From Eutreptiella sp. 'Long Island Sound 2002' (lineage: Eukaryota > Euglenozoa > Euglenophyceae > Eutreptiales > Eutreptiaceae): a stretch of DNA of 64,000 nucleotides. Location of the stretch: NCBI GenBank assembly GCA_964036045.1, contig OZ038384.1, positions 99,187,600-99,251,599 of the forward strand. Direction: 5' to 3'. The notes below the pieces were generated by a model. It worked only from the letters and a program-made list of their open reading frames with translations. It did not search any database and was not told the origin of the DNA. A program made the translations under genes and the position numbers. How positions within the stretch are numbered: position 1 is the first letter of the stretch; the number at the start of each line of letters is the position of its first letter. Positions 42,330-56,865 of this stretch are shown here, piece by piece.

Positions 42330-42620
42330 TCTTCCCTTCGCATGTTGCGTCGGGTTGCTGCTCTCTGTCGGCCGCTGCGGTCGGTGCTCTTGCTGGTGTC
42401 GTTTCCGCGTTTGCGGAGCCCAGTGGTTGGTGTGCCTAGGCTGTGCTGGATGTGGCATGGTGTGCCGTTTGCGCGTCAATGGCGCCCAGTAGTTGGCGTA
42501 TTGAGGTTGTGCTGGTTGTTGCTGGGGTCGTTTGACTGTTTTTGCCGTCCACGCGCCTCTGTCCACATGCCGTCCATAACCTGTCTCGCTGTGTTTCCGC
42601 GTGCGTGAGGCCCAGGTGCC
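42330..42620. repeat. About 78-bp diverged tandem repeat
   Basis: Two to three units: GTTTGCGGAGCCCAGTGGTT then GGTGTGCCTAGGCTGTGCTG, repeated as GCGTCAATGGCGCCCAGTAG then TTGGCGTATTGAGGTTGTGC, with a weaker third form near 42590. The minus frame gives WAPLTRKRHTM and WAPQTRKRHQQ. I regard it as a repeat, not a gene. Confidence 0.55.
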
Positions 42621-45600
42621 CTGCTCCTCCACGCGTTGTCCCGACCGTCCACCATATGTCCCTTTCCCCCCCCTCACGGCTGGTCTGCCCCTAGTGGGCT
42701 CCCCCCCCACCCTTCCCTGGGCATGACTTGAATAAAAACAGTCGCTTTTAGAGAGCGAACGGAGCTTTAACAGGCGAGATGCGGTGAGCTTCAATGGCTT
42801 GCAGGGATGGATTGCTGGGGCGATGGGTCCCCTTTCCTCCCGCCCCCCCCGCCCCCCTGTTGTGACGAGGCGTCACAACATATATGATCACGATATATAG
42901 TCACGATATGCGTTGCAAAAAACCAACCCCAGAATTTGGCCACACCGGCTGTTGCGAGGCATGCCACACATCCTGTGACGTAAACCAATCAACACAAAGA
43001 CACTACACGGCTCCTTTGTCGGCCCGCAGCTCCTAAAGAACACTTAGGGGTGTGTCGACATTGCAACGTTTTTTGGGCTGCGGGACATCAGAAATTGTCT
43101 CGCGTCTGCAGCTGCGAACCGGTCTTGATGTCGTGTGGAGAACACAGTGTCACCTCACACCGCGTCTCATCTCTACGTTGTGCACCACACCTTGGCGGTC
43201 ACAAAAAACACAATGTCACAGTTGCACACATGATAGTAGACAAGCGGTCGCACTTAACCCCCCCCCCCCCCCGCAACCCCAACCTAAATAAAGTGAAGCA
43301 CAAATTATATCCATCCCAGGTGGCCTGTTGTGTTGCATAGTGAGTGCTTTAGTGGGTGCTATGAGTGCCTTGAGGGTCTAGCATGTCAGAGGCGGTTCGG
43401 TGATGAGGGCTCTTGCATCAAGCTCTTCCCATTATAATCTCGTTCCCGTGTCATTTAGACCTCTTAAGGGCATTGTCGCGACGGCCGCACAAAAATGACG
43501 AACCCCCCCGTCCCGAACGCCGCAGGTTTTCGGGTCCAAAACTCAACCAAAATGCCCCTCATTGACATAAAATGACAACCTTCCAAATTTCCACCTTGCC
43601 CCCTCCACTTTTGTGCAATCGCGGGATGACAACACATTGCACAAAGGTCGTGGAAGGAGGTGTGGGGGCTCGTGGGGGAACGCTGGTAACGTCGCCAACC
43701 AAACAAATTGCGGCGGAGAGACGGATTTGTGTCCGGGAAATCGTTAGAGGAGTGCCATTGCCCCAACCATATGGCAAAACGACCTTGGCATCTGCGCACA
43801 CGAAAGCACGCCCGACCTGTGCGGCGGTTTGGTTCCGATATACAACACGTTGAGCTCCCGCATGCAAACATTCCGCAAATGGTAGCCGCCGCGAGGGTAT
43901 CGCCGGACAATCTGAGAAACACCAACACGCAAGGGCGCGTTTGAAAATTTCAATGTTCTCGCCAGTGGAACCGATTTGCATGCGTCGTTGATCACTAATC
44001 GGCCGTGTTCAAGCGAGCCACCGAAACATTCGTCCATGGTGCATGCTACTGAATTCAATAGGTCCGATTAGGAAAATCCGGACTTTCATTTTGAGCCCGA
44101 GGGAAATCCGGACTTTCATGGTGAGCCGGAGGGGGAATGCATAGATCCACTTCCTCTGCCTCGCCACCGTAGCCGCCCAACGTGGACCGTTTCTCCGCGG
44201 ATTCATCGCCCCTCCCGCAATCCTTGATGTTCCACCTTTGAAAGCAGCTTCTCACATACGCTTATAGCAATCTAGTGAAGTGGGCACGAGGACAAGGGGG
44301 GGTTGCCACGGAACATGAAGCCGCTAATTCCAAGGCATATCAAGAACTACCATGTAGTATAGTGTGCTTGAGGGGGCTTGATCCCTCCCAATCCCCATTG
44401 CTTTTTGCAATTGGCCGGAAATGGATAGGGCGGCCAAGTTGCCAGGGCAAAACTTTGCTGGGCGGCCGGTCGGCGAGCGACAGGGCTCGGCGGCCGCAGC
44501 TCCCCCCCCAACTCCCCTTGCGTCACGTTAGAAAACCATAAAGGCTAGTATGCACAGGTATCGTGATCTCGGGTTGCAAGCCCTTAGGGTGGCCACCAAT
44601 ACTTTTTTGGGGTCTTGGCCGCCTATGAGCGAAAGGCGACGGGTTTGATATAGAAGAACCTGGCTACGCGGAATCGTCGTGGTCGGAGAATCGCGGAGGC
44701 CTCGCTTAATGTGTGGTGGGCCGACACAGCTTGTGTTGGCATAATGCAAACATGCAACCCCGAGGGCAAAAAGCACGAAGATCATGAGCAGCCGGAAGGA
44801 TGCCCCGCTTGATATCCAAAATGCGTGCGTTGATTATTACTTCGCTGGCGATCAAGCGCCACGCCATGCCGTGGGCAACCGTAAGATTGCACACCGAAAC
44901 AACATCACAACCCTAGAAGGGAGACAAGCCGTGCACAGAACGAATGCACGCTTATAGCTCCTGTTTGATACACGTCGAGAAACTTGCACATCACGGTTTT
45001 GAAACTTACAATCCTAAGGTACTCGTAGAGGGGTAGGTCAAGGGGCAAACACTCGTCACTGGGCAACCGCTGGAAAGCCGAAGCAAGGCTGGTCGCTTCC
45101 CGATTGTCCTGATCCTTGTACTTGTTCCTTTCGGCAATATTTCTTGGACGTTCGTGAAAAACCCGACTTTCAGATGTTAGAATTCGAGTTTACTTGATGT
45201 CTAGGCCGAAAGCTTGTGGGCGGGGAGAGCAAGAGCAAAAGCGCCCTTGCTTGATTTCACAACGAGGGTTTTGGAATTCCACTGCATACTCTTTTGCTTT
45301 GCCTTGAACACACACTTCTACATAGGCGTGCGGTCGGTGCATTTCCTAAGATAGCCTCCAAAGTGGCTCATTGCAGCCTAAGGATTCTGGTACCCTGTAA
45401 GGGGACCTCATTGCATTTCCGAGTCAACAGTAGCAATTGGGGTGGCGCGGTACCTGAACCATTCCGCCACGCGCATTGTTGTCCCGCTCAAGGGATTAAG
45501 GGATGAAAACACTTGGTATATAGTGCTCACCAAGGTGCCTACCTTAGGCGAAGAGAAATGCCTCCCTCCTATACCCGAAACCGCGCAGATCAACCAATGT

Positions 45601-46400
45601 TCTTGCATCAACCACTTACATTCATTGCAGTAAGTGCTCGATGCTCCAAAGAATCGTTCTTGCGCAGCAATTATGCACCTCTAGTGGCTTTTGCAAAAAG
45701 GAAGCCACACGAAACACCTCGGTGTACGCATTGTGACCATCATTTGTTTGCCTTGCCTTGCAAACCCAACAACTGCGAGCCCCTTGTCCTTTGTAACATC
45801 ACTTTGCATCAAACACAACGCGGCGCCTGAGCTATGTGGGAAAAAAACTCCTTGTGGGGGGACAAGGTCCAAACCTTGGGTTTGGGTCCTTCGGAGTCCA
45901 AACACCTTTGTCCCCCCATGAGTGAGGCCACGCGACAAAGGCGAAAGCACACTCTTCATTGCCTGCACCTCAGCTTGATTTTGAATGTCGCTTGGATAGG
46001 CTTTCACGTCGTCTCTTTTTGCCGTGCCAACTATAAGGCGGAGAGTGGTTCGTGGCCTCGTGGCCTCGTATAGTGATGTCCTTATGAAATTGCAAAGCAG
46101 AAATTCATTGGACAAAAGTTGTGCCCTTCTAGGCAAATGGTTTGGCCCTCCCAGGAACAGAGCACGACGCATGGATTTCTGTCTCTTCATTGTGCTCGGG
46201 AATGCGCACTTTGGCAGGATCATTTGTGTTCAGATTCTCGAACGACTGTGCCAAGGCGATTTCCTAAGGAATGGTCATCAGAAGCAAGAAAGAAATCTGC
46301 ATGCAACGAAAACCCGACATGCCGCATGCCGCGGGCCGCAAAATAAAGACACGTTGAACTAGTTGAAGTGCGAAAATAGGGGATAGCTTGGGATCAGACC
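42621..46400. other. Unassigned region upstream of enolase
   Basis: No gene recognised over 3.8 kb. Features seen are a duplicated AAATCCGGACTTTCATTTTGAGC-type unit of about 30 bp at 44074-44133, C runs near 42840 and 43258-43272, and fragmentary open frames on both strands that look like decayed mobile DNA. Confidence 0.35.
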
Positions 46401-46487
46401 TGCATATTTTATTTGGATTTGCCGGAATATTGTGTACATCAACAAATGGCTCTTTCATGTTCTTGCTCGGCCCCACAGAATTTTACC

Positions 46488-48209
<1,722 letters not shown>

Positions 48210-49790
48210 GAACCGTGTTGTACAGTTTACGCACATCACATATTCCTTCACTGGAGCCAATGAACGCGCATGTATGTCAGTTTTCCAAACGGTGGCGAGT
48301 TGTCAGGCTACGGTAGGTGGCTGGCAATGGTGCTTACCAAGCAGAGTGATACACGTATGTAGGGAGCAGGAATACTCTGCTTTCGCCATGACGTTTCGTC
48401 GACTCGGCGACAGTTGCGCCTTGGGTCAACTGTCCCGCAGCAAGTTTAGGCGATGCTACGCTGAGCAGGAAATTCAGCCCCACACAGTGTGTTTTCGTGC
48501 CCATGTTTCATGTGTTGCTGAGACCCTGAATTTTGAGCATTTGTGGGATAGCATTTTCCTGCTATGGCCAGGCAAGAGTTGGGTAAAACACAAAACATTG
48601 TTTCCCCCATCATCCAATTAGGTTGTCTCACACTGTTTTGATTGCAACAAACCCCAGGACATGGAAATGAGCCACTTGAACAACATACCAGGAGTACCAG
48701 GCAGGTCACTCAATCATTGATCTTCTGACACTGGATGTACAGCAGCACATTTGCAGGAGGGAGCCACTAATGTTTGCTGAGCATTTTTTTTTGTGATTTG
48801 TTTGATGTTGATCATCGTTTTGATAGACAGCACAGTGTTTTATTGCTAGTTTTTGTGAGAAAAAGGTGTTGTTGTCCAAATAGAGGCGGCAGGGTTCTTT
48901 TTTGTTAAGAAAAACTGGATCCCTGTGCTGTGGGGAGGGTTCTGATCTTGGTTGGCTTCTAAACTGGATCCTTGTGGTGTGGGGAGGCTTCTCATCAGGA
49001 GTGACTGAATTTTGGGCGGGGGTGGGGGAAGGGTACACCAAGAGCAGTAAGAGCTGGTTGGAAAGGACAATATTTCGTGGCACTGGGTTTTTATTGGAAA
49101 GGGGATCTTTACATTGTCCGTCATGGAAAGCGGGCAGTGACGCGACAGAGTGCGATGAGACTGAGGTGAGCAGCAAGTACAAAGGGCTAACAGGGTGCCA
49201 AACGAATGTGAGGCTTGACCGTTTTACTGTGGTGTGCCATTAAGCATGTCTGAAGTTGAGACAAGCTGATAGGCAATTTGGAGTAGCATGCACTACGTGA
49301 AACCCAGTGGCCAGTTGTTCATTGACAGATTTAGTGCTGGGAGTTGCTACAGGAGATCACTAAGGCGGCCAGTTAGTGTCATGGCGAAAGATTTTCATAA
49401 GGGAATACATGGAGTTCCATGGCAACCATGAAAGGGAATGCGTTGATACACATGGCAATGTTGTGTAGATAATGCATACACAAACAGTTAATACACATTT
49501 GCATGTTTTACCCCAAACATGTTTTTAGTTGAGCCCCCATCCTCTCCCTATTTCGGAGGCGCTAGGTGCACCGGAAGAGGGATGGTTTTGCATCCAAGTC
49601 AGTGGGGGGCCTTGTACAATGACAAGAAGTTGGGCAATGTAGGGAGCCTAACACACATATCCCCCTGTGTACACACACATGCCCCATGTACACAGTGTTT
49701 TGTGTTTCTTTACCTTTTTCTCAAAGCCCACCCGCCGACTTTCTACCCTTTGTAGATGTATTGTGTATGGTATGTCAAATGCATGCATGT
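48210..49790. other. Unassigned region downstream of enolase
   Basis: No gene supported. A 55-bp tandem duplication (AACTGGATCCCTGTGCTGTG and AACTGGATCCTTGTGGTGTG) lies at 48911-49000. Confidence 0.4.
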
Positions 49791-49794
49791 ACAT

Positions 49795-50380
49795 TATTAC
49801 ACCCGTCCCTTTTTCAATCTCGCCAACGACAAACAACACGCAAGCAACAAGCAAGCACTTCTCTTTTCTATTTTGGCTTTCACACCCTCTCAACGCTGCG
49901 GGCTCTACTCTACAGTAGCCATCTCAGACCTCAGGTGGCGCTTTTCCAAGTTTTGGGCCCAAAACTCATCAGTGGCGCCCAAGGGTGTTGTCGCCAAGTT
50001 GGGAGGTGCCTTTTCAAAACTACGCATTTTTTGTCTCAAAACCGCTTTTTTTTGGCCCAAAACGGCCCCGGAACCCATTTGACACGGCCAAACAAAAGTA
50101 AACAATTACTACACACCATGCGCGCCTTGACTCTTTCATCACCATGAGCCCTTTGCTGCCCTCTGGCGTGACGATTTGTCCGAGAAATGACTACAAAATG
50201 GACAAAAAAAATGCCCCAGAATGTGCGTAGTTGTGTCAACTACACCCAGAAACCAAAACAGGCCGTATGTTGGGCTGCGTGGCTCAAATCAGAAATCCGG
50301 GGGCACTCGCAACCTCCGAGTTTTTGTGGTTTCCAAAAATCAAAATTGCCCAATGAGAGCCACCTCTTCTAGAGCATATG
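49795..50380 (+). mobile_element. RepA element, truncated copy 4
   Basis: It shows the RepA left half: ATTACACCCGTCCCTTTTTC, ACAAGCAAGCACTTCTC, GGGCTCTACTCTACAGTAGC, AAAACTCATCAGTGGCGCC and TTTTTGTGGTTTCC in the usual order. It is more diverged than the copies at 29-35 kb and lacks the 155-bp internal units and the right end. Confidence 0.75.
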
Positions 50381-50715
50381 ACTCTCTTTATCAAACTTTC
50401 CGAGCATTTTTGGGACAAAAATGTGCCCAAAACCTTGCATGCAATATCACAGGCATTTTTCCAGTTCCGCCCCAACACTGACCGTTTGAGGAGCCATGAG
50501 ACGGGTGAAATCTACTTGCGCCATTTTTGATATATCGTGCCCTGCCTAACAATGTAAGAACTACCATGAACGGCATATTCAGCTTGGCCATTTACTTTTG
50601 CTACTGCTATTGTCACTGTCAGGGTCTCTTGCTACAACAATTCGCTCGGTACCTATGTGTTAACCGATGAAACATTAGAGCCTCCATGACTACACCTTGC
50701 TGTGGGTGAATAGAA

Positions 50716-50717
<2 letters not shown>

Positions 50718-50775
<58 letters not shown>
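50718..50775. repeat. (CT)n microsatellite
   Basis: Pure CT tract followed by TATCTCTC and CTCCCTCC variants. Confidence 0.95.
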
Positions 50776-50776
<1 letters not shown>

Positions 50777-51499
50777 CTCCCTCCTCCCCCCTCTTTTGAG
50801 GCATGGTGGTTGTCCGTCTAAAATCACACCATCTATGCGCAAACTACGAGGTTCCTCGAAGCACAGCCGCATTATTTACAAAATTCAGAACACAGGCATT
50901 CTTGGGGTGCAATGCACTACCTGAATGGTACCAGAGGCCACAAAAAGCTATGTATGAAAATGTAAAAATGCATGCCTTCCCTTGCAACTTTGACTGTTTC
51001 AAATGTCAGCCGTGGTGTGTCCGTGAAACTAATCAAATTGTGGCTGTTGGATGAATGGCTGCTACATAGAAGACAAACAAAAAAGTAGAAAAACAAAGGC
51101 AATAGAAAGGCAGCGGCATGGCACAAACATTGCCCTTCTGCCAAAACTAAGCCAGTCAAACAGTGCTGTATTGTTTCCCCTTCAAGTGGATATTATGCTT
51201 CAATCGTCTATTAAACAGTTGAAACGTACAAGGTAAAAGAGCCATTTAGTGTACCAAATCTATAATACGAAACTGCCAGCTGCCATTCATGCTGATGACT
51301 GTAAATTGGTAATGTTTTAGGTGAATTGTTGAAGTTTTTAATTGTTTTAGGGCCATTATTGAAATTCATATTCTGCCGGGAGAAATCGTTTCTGAACTGG
51401 CCTGCGTAAGCGCCGCGGGATTTGGGCCGCGCTACTTCCTATGCCATCTTGGAGGCATAAAAAAAAAGGTATTTTACGGTGAAGTTGTAAACTTTTAGA
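50776..51499. other. Unassigned
   Basis: AT-rich, nothing recognised. Confidence 0.3.
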
Positions 51500-52720
51500 A
51501 TGTGCAGAACAGAATTTTTTCATTGTTGTGATGTGGTATTCCAGATGCGTCAATCCAAGCAAAAAGGCCTTGCCTGGTTGAAGGAGGTCCTTCACCCGCC
51601 GAAAAAAGGCAAGCAGCATCACAAAAGGCCGACACGGGTGCCGAAACCTCCCTCTCTGCCCGTATATGTCTTCCCTATGTCAGACAAGCCGAGCGACGAG
51701 CTCTGCATTGTGTGTGAATGTTTGGCGAAGCTCAACGGCGGACGACAAGGCGCCAAAGAACTACGTGTGCACAGGAACACGCTGGCCAATGCTGGAGCGC
51801 TACAGGTATCTTTCGCATGTGTAACACACCAGGACTAATGTCAAATGACAAGTTGAATGCCAATGCGGAACCTCAATCAGTGTGAACAATCGTGAACCCT
51901 CGCGCGAAGCAACCTCTGCGTAACCCTTCAAATGCGTACACACTGTACTAAAAGCCCTATTAGTACTGCTTTACACCGCCCGTTTCGCAGCCGCGGCGAG
52001 GACATAGATGCCAGGCGAGGCCCAAAACCAGCCTTGAAGGAGGACGCGCTGACCAAGTGGATGGATGAATGCGCTGAAGCTGCTATTGCTCGAACGACGC
52101 AAGAGATGAAGGACGAGGCGACAAATATGTGGAAGAACAACGCGCATGTTTCGAATGGCCCGATGAAGTGCAGTTTTGGGAAAACCCGGTGCAAGCTGTT
52201 CAAGAAGAAGAACAAGGCGTTTGTGTCGCGCTTAGCGCAGAACATGGATTCCCGGAGAGCAGCAGCGAAACTGTCAGCAGACTAATGGGGACAATTCTTC
52301 AACGAAACCCTAAAGCCTGCCCTTGAGAAAGTGTCCACGACCCTGCATCTATTTGGAACGAAGATGAAAGTGGCTTCATGCGCAACTTTTCAACTGTGGG
52401 TCAGAGGGTTTGGGTAAGGAGAGGGAGGAGATTTGTAGCAAGGCGTCGGGGGTGGCAAAGGCAACATGTCACTTCCATAGTGGTGGTCAATGCTCCTGCA
52501 TCAAAGAGACGGGCAAGAAGACTTGGTGACCCTCCCTGCGCGGTGACAGGGGTGTAGCCAAACCTGCAGCAAAACTTGGAACCCGCCCTGCCCCGAAACC
52601 TCCTGCTCCAAAGCGCCGAAGGCTTAATAATAATGCTCTGCCAGCCCTGCAGCCTGAGCCTGAGTCCAAGCCTGAATCGGTGCTCAGCAATGAGCCGGTG
52701 GGTGACGACTTTGATTTGTT
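51500..52720 (+). pseudogene. Pogo-like transposase remnant A
   Basis: A first segment (51500-51807) ends in a helix-turn-helix-like CECLAKLNGGRQGAKELRVH and a donor CTACAG|GTATCT. A possible intron ends at TTTACACCGCCCGTTTCGCAG (51992). Next is RRGPKPALKEDALTKWMDEC (about 52018), then ETLKPALEKV and, in another frame, IWNEDESGFMRNFSTVGQRV (about 52352), followed by a basic stretch. GPKPAL before a CENP-B-like helix and WNxDExGF around the first catalytic Asp are hallmarks of DDE_1/pogo transposases. The frame changes between segments and a stop show that it is inactive; the later catalytic residues are not seen. Confidence 0.55.
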
Positions 52721-53709
52721 GTTAACCATGAAAGTAGTGCATAGGTGGTTGGAAAGTGCTTTTCAACGCGGCCCTCCTCCTTGTCAAAAACACGAAGAAT
52801 CGAAACGTGTGGGTGATGGCTGTGGGCTGTGGGCTGACACAAACAGTGTGCAAAGGAATATGCAAAGGAACAATGTAGTTGAAAAAAAAAGGCTAACAAA
52901 CAAAACAAAAAAACATGGCAAACAAACTTTTTGTTGATCCAATTGCAACGATATCTGCCTACTAAGGTAAGCTGACCAGCTAACCCCCCACTTTCGGTGC
53001 TGAACATTTTTACATGGATTGATGCCAACAGAGATTTGAAGTTTAGGATACTCAATTTAGATGTAAAACTTGAATTATAACACACAGATGCATTATTAAC
53101 CTTACTGCTGCAGCTGCAGCCATGCTGACAAAATGCCGCCAAAGCGGTGTCGCAGCCGCCAGACCCTATTATTCCCGCCTGGTGATTACGTAATTCGGCA
53201 AGATTGTTCAAGAAATAACATTGAAGCGCAGTCTTTTTTAAACTATTTTCGTTAGTTTATCGATTAAATGCCTTATGCCTTATGCGTTATTCGTTGTTTG
53301 CTGCGTGCAGCACAACAAACTGTCGTGGACGGCCGTATTCCTTTGTTGCGCAGGCTGTGCCGTCTGTTGACCTATGTGCAACCCACGTCGAAGCAAGAAA
53401 ACAGCCCGCAGAAACATCAAACGGTGGTGCACAAACAACAAAGTGGCGCGTAAGCACAAGGAACCGAGCCGTAAGAGCAAAGAAAGAACTGGTCAGATAA
53501 GCGGTCAGCAAGGTGTGTTGCAAGTGGAAGTGTGTAGCACGTAACGACACGCACACAGAGCCCGTTGGAAGACACAGACGTTGGAAGACTCCGAGCCTGT
53601 CCTAACCCAAGTTCTCCTGCCGGTCAGCCTGTTGAGCTATAGCTAGCAACACTGCAAGTCTGCAGCAAGCAAGGACACGCAAACAGCAACAGACAGTGTC
53701 GTAACCCAA
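52721..53709. other. Unassigned
   Basis: No gene supported. A short duplication CCTGCCGGTCAGCCTGTTGA / TCTGCCGGTCATTCTGATGA lies at 53616 and 53714. Confidence 0.35.
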
Positions 53710-54092
53710 ATGCATCTGCCGGTCATTCTGATGAGTCATTCTGATGAGGTGCATCATCGTCATCGCCATCTGCCTGCTACGCCAAGGGGTGATCACCCAC
53801 CTCACGCAGCCGCCACGCAGGGTCGCTGCTACACTTATGCTGCTTATCCTTTGCCAAACAACCCAAGTTTTGTGATGCAAGCAGTGGCCGAGGTGGTTAG
53901 TGGACAAGCAACCTTGGCTTCGTGTGCACGCCGCTATCCTGTCAGTGACAAGACGATCCGAAAGGGTGTCCGCAACTACATCAGTGGAGAAGTGGTGCAG
54001 CTTGGGCGAAGGGGACCAAAGCCTGCGGTTGACGATGGGAAGATCGCAGCCTGGTTGGAGGCACAGCGCAAGGCCGGTCTCTCTCCCTACAA
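53710..54092 (+). CDS. Pogo-like transposase, N-terminal exon B
   Basis: The frame reads VMQAVAEVVSGQATLASCAR, then RYPVSDKTIRKGVRNYISGE, a psq-type helix-turn-helix, then QLGRRGPKPAVDDGKIAAWL. It is the same GPKPA junction and following helix as in the remnant at 51.5-52.7 kb but clearly diverged. A donor CTACAA|GTATGT follows at 54092-54093. No DDE catalytic domain is found in the next 1.5 kb, so this is a truncated element or a domesticated fragment. The minus-strand 255-codon frame over the same bases is its shadow. Confidence 0.55.
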
Positions 54093-55440
54093 GTATGTAC
54101 ATGTGACTAGACTTGCAGTGTGTAGCAGTGTACAGCAGTGCCAAGTGTACCGTGTTCTCCATTGAAGCCGGTTCGGACCCCCGTGGCCATCTTTGGGTCA
54201 CTTGGGGTGTGTATCTATGTGCCGGCAAGCCGCCATTGGATGATATCATACTCTCCCATCCACCTGACCTAACTGCAACCGTAGAGCGTTGCACTCGCTT
54301 TCGATTGGACCGGGTACGGGACACGTAAACCCCAATAGGCACGCGCGGAGCAAGTAACAAAGATCTCAAACAAGTTCAACACTCCGAGTTGAAACTCAAT
54401 TAGTCTTGAAGCATCCTAAATAAAAACAAATAAGCAATCATTTAATATACAAATATATCAAATGCACATGCACAAACAAACACAATGTTCAATGTCATTT
54501 CCTACCTTAAACCTTTTGACCTTCTTAACCGTGGTTTGTTAACCCTTAACCTTTCTATGTTACAGGAAGGGAAGAGGGGAAACAATACTCTTGGTTTGTT
54601 AAACACCCAACCTTGTTCTACTCTCGTTGGACACTTTGAATGAAGTGTGGAAGAGGATAAGGAGACAAGGCACAAATTGACACCAATTGCACAAATGAAA
54701 CATGTGAGCATTTGAGGGATGGGGGTCAATTTCAGAAATTCAGATTTGATAATGTGAGATTGTAAGATTGGTTCACCATTGAAAGAAAAAGTCGAAATCA
54801 GAAATCCGAAAATTGATTAGCGATCGAAGATCGCTCATGAAATCCCAAAATTCAACAGCCATCGAAGATCGCGCATGAGACTCACAAGTGTGCACCTGTG
54901 CGATTTCAGTGCTAAGCTTGAGGCTATTGCACTCCCCTCACAAGCTATTGCAACCGAAAAGCAATGGCTGAAAAATTAATTGATAGCCTTAAGATTATGG
55001 GAGGGGTTTTTCCTATTTTAATCACACCCACACCCATTTCAACGCCTCAACCCGCGTTGCGGTGGGCCGGAGCAAGGTGTGGGTATGACGAAGGTCATAC
55101 AAGTGCCTTGGCACAAAGAGGTACCCTCACAAGTGAGAAGTAAACCGCCCAAGGTAAAAGGCAAAGAAGACAAATGCAGGGGAGAAGAGACACAATGCAG
55201 AATGCAAGGAGAATGATGGGTGGAGGGACACAATGCAAAACAATGGGGGGAGGGGGACGACTTTTTTTTTTTTTTTTTCTTTTTTTTTTTTTTCGATCAC
55301 AAAGACCGGCCCTCTAATTTTTTTTTTCGGGGCTCTTTTGGACCGGATGCGAGCTGGAACGAAACTGATGTCATCGTTGCGTCGGGCACCCCTTTTGCAT
55401 GGTTATGGATGCTGACGGTTTCTTCCAACTCCACGATATG
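54093..55440. other. AT-rich unassigned region
   Basis: No gene recognised. A duplicated ATCGAAGATCGCTCATGA lies at 54824 and 54860, and T runs at 55262-55294. Confidence 0.4.
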
Positions 55441-55454
55441 TTTGCATGGCAGCC

Positions 55455-55502
55455 AATTAGGGTTCGTAACCCTACTAACCCTACCCTAACCCTACCCTAA
55501 TG
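55455..55502. repeat. Short interstitial CCCTAA/CCCTA tract
   Basis: Reads AACCCTACCCTAACCCTACC and similar, a mixture of CCCTA and CCCTAA units resembling telomeric sequence in the C-rich orientation. Confidence 0.6.
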
Positions 55503-55529
55503 GGCAGGCGCTATGAATCCGCAACACAT

Positions 55530-55990
55530 TGTCAATGTATTGCGTACGGCTGCCACGGTTGCGTCAAGCAACCTCAAAATAGGGGGGGTCTTCCGAACAT
55601 TGAGCAAAATTGCCACAGTGTGTCCTTGTCATGCATAACTGTTATTGGGTCCCTCCGGAAATCTGCTGTGTTTTTCGGAGGGAGCACCCAAAAGTGGGGG
55701 GTTTTTGACCTCATCATCAAAAATTGCATACACCAGTGCGACCGGCACCCTCAAAATAGGGGGGGTATAGGGTGTTACTTCCCTTTGAGGTGCCGACGTG
55801 TTTTTGGAATAGAAATTGTGAAAATATGCGAAAATTGGTCGAAACTCTAAAGTGTAACCCTAGCGTACACACGTTCCACAGTGCCGCCCTGGTGCAAATG
55901 TATCGCAAACGGATGTCACGGGTGCGTCCGGCCACCTTGAAATAGGGGGGGTTACGTGCTTGACACCAAGAGCTGCCGCGATATGTCAAA
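55530..55990. repeat. About 180-bp diverged tandem repeat
   Basis: Three occurrences of a segment like TGCGTCCGGCCACCTTGAAA followed by TAGGGGGGGT, at about 55560-55592, 55735-55768 and 55928-55955. The upstream bases (ATTGCGTACGGCTGCCACGG) are related too. Spacing is 175-190 bp. Confidence 0.6.
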
Positions 55991-56616
55991 ACCTGCTTCA
56001 CCTTTTTGTTGGGGGGGTGTTAGGCTGAAAAATGCGTAAAAAAATGGCCTTTTTCAATCTTGTGACTGAAATAGCGAAAAACTGGTGAAGATTCATGAAA
56101 AATTTTGCTGCGAGATTGAAAGAGGGGATCTCAAAGAACACACAGCAACGTTCAGATTGAAAATTGCTCACATGGTGCGCGCATGGCGCGCATTTTACCA
56201 TTTTTTGACTTGTGTGGTAAAAAAAACGATGAAATGCCCTCTTATGGTGAAATGAGGGGGGGGGGCGGGGGGCTTGGATGACACCCCATGACGCGCCACG
56301 ACCCAAGAGGGGTCGTTGCCTTGCGTCCGGGGTATCTTGGATGGACGCCCATTAAGTGAGGGGGGGGGGGGGCGGTCCATCCTAACACCAGCCAACACCT
56401 GTGAGATGGATGCAAGTTGAGAAGGGAACACAAGTACGTAAAGGAGGGAGAGAAGAGGAGAGGGGAGGAGTTTTGCGGTTTTTTTTTTCTTTGTCATGCA
56501 CCAACACTCGTTACAACACCTCTGCTTGGTTGTGCCAAGTGGGTCGGAGCTTGATTGTTGGTGACCCCTAATGACCTTGTTGAAAGGCTGAATCCCGTGA
56601 AAATTGTAATGCGTGT
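55991..56616. other. Unassigned
   Basis: G runs near 56254 and 56360. The minus frame reads FHGIQPFNKVIRGHQQSSSD near 56540-56600, which is protein-like, but I cannot place it in a gene. Confidence 0.3.
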
Positions 56617-56618
56617 TG

Positions 56619-56648
56619 TGAGTGAGTGAGTGAGTGAGTGAGTGAGTC
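56619..56648. repeat. (GAGT)n microsatellite
   Basis: Seven or so GAGT tetranucleotides. Confidence 0.95.
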
Positions 56649-56740
56649 ATCAATATCCACACCCACAACCACGGCAATGTCGCTTCGCCTTGCGTGGACC
56701 AGAGCCGGGTGGTAGGTGCAATCATCCGCCTTGATGTACT
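56649..56740 (-). CDS. ALVH-SDIA exon, copy 1
   Basis: The minus strand from the ATG at 56740 reads MNEYIKADDCTYHPALVHAR, then RSDIAVVVGVDID. The segment at 57640-57711 has NHQALVHCMSSDIAW with 70-75% DNA identity over the core. This is likely the start of, or an exon in, a member of a small duplicated gene family. Family not recognised. Confidence 0.4.
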
Positions 56741-56865
56741 CATTCATTGTGGTGTTTCTTCTCCTTTTGCCGCTCGGCCCGCTCTCGCCGCGCCGCGGTG
56801 GCCGTCCGCGGTCGAGGCGCGGGAATCACTCGCCCATGCACTTGGTCGGCGCCCCAATAAACATT

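Noticed and set aside
42093-42794. 233-codon minus-strand frame
   Set aside because: Its repeated WAP-TRKRH peptide comes from the 78-bp tandem repeat; no splice or domain evidence.
53602-54369. 255-codon minus-strand frame
   Set aside because: It overlaps the pogo-like helix-turn-helix frame antisense and shows no protein-like features.
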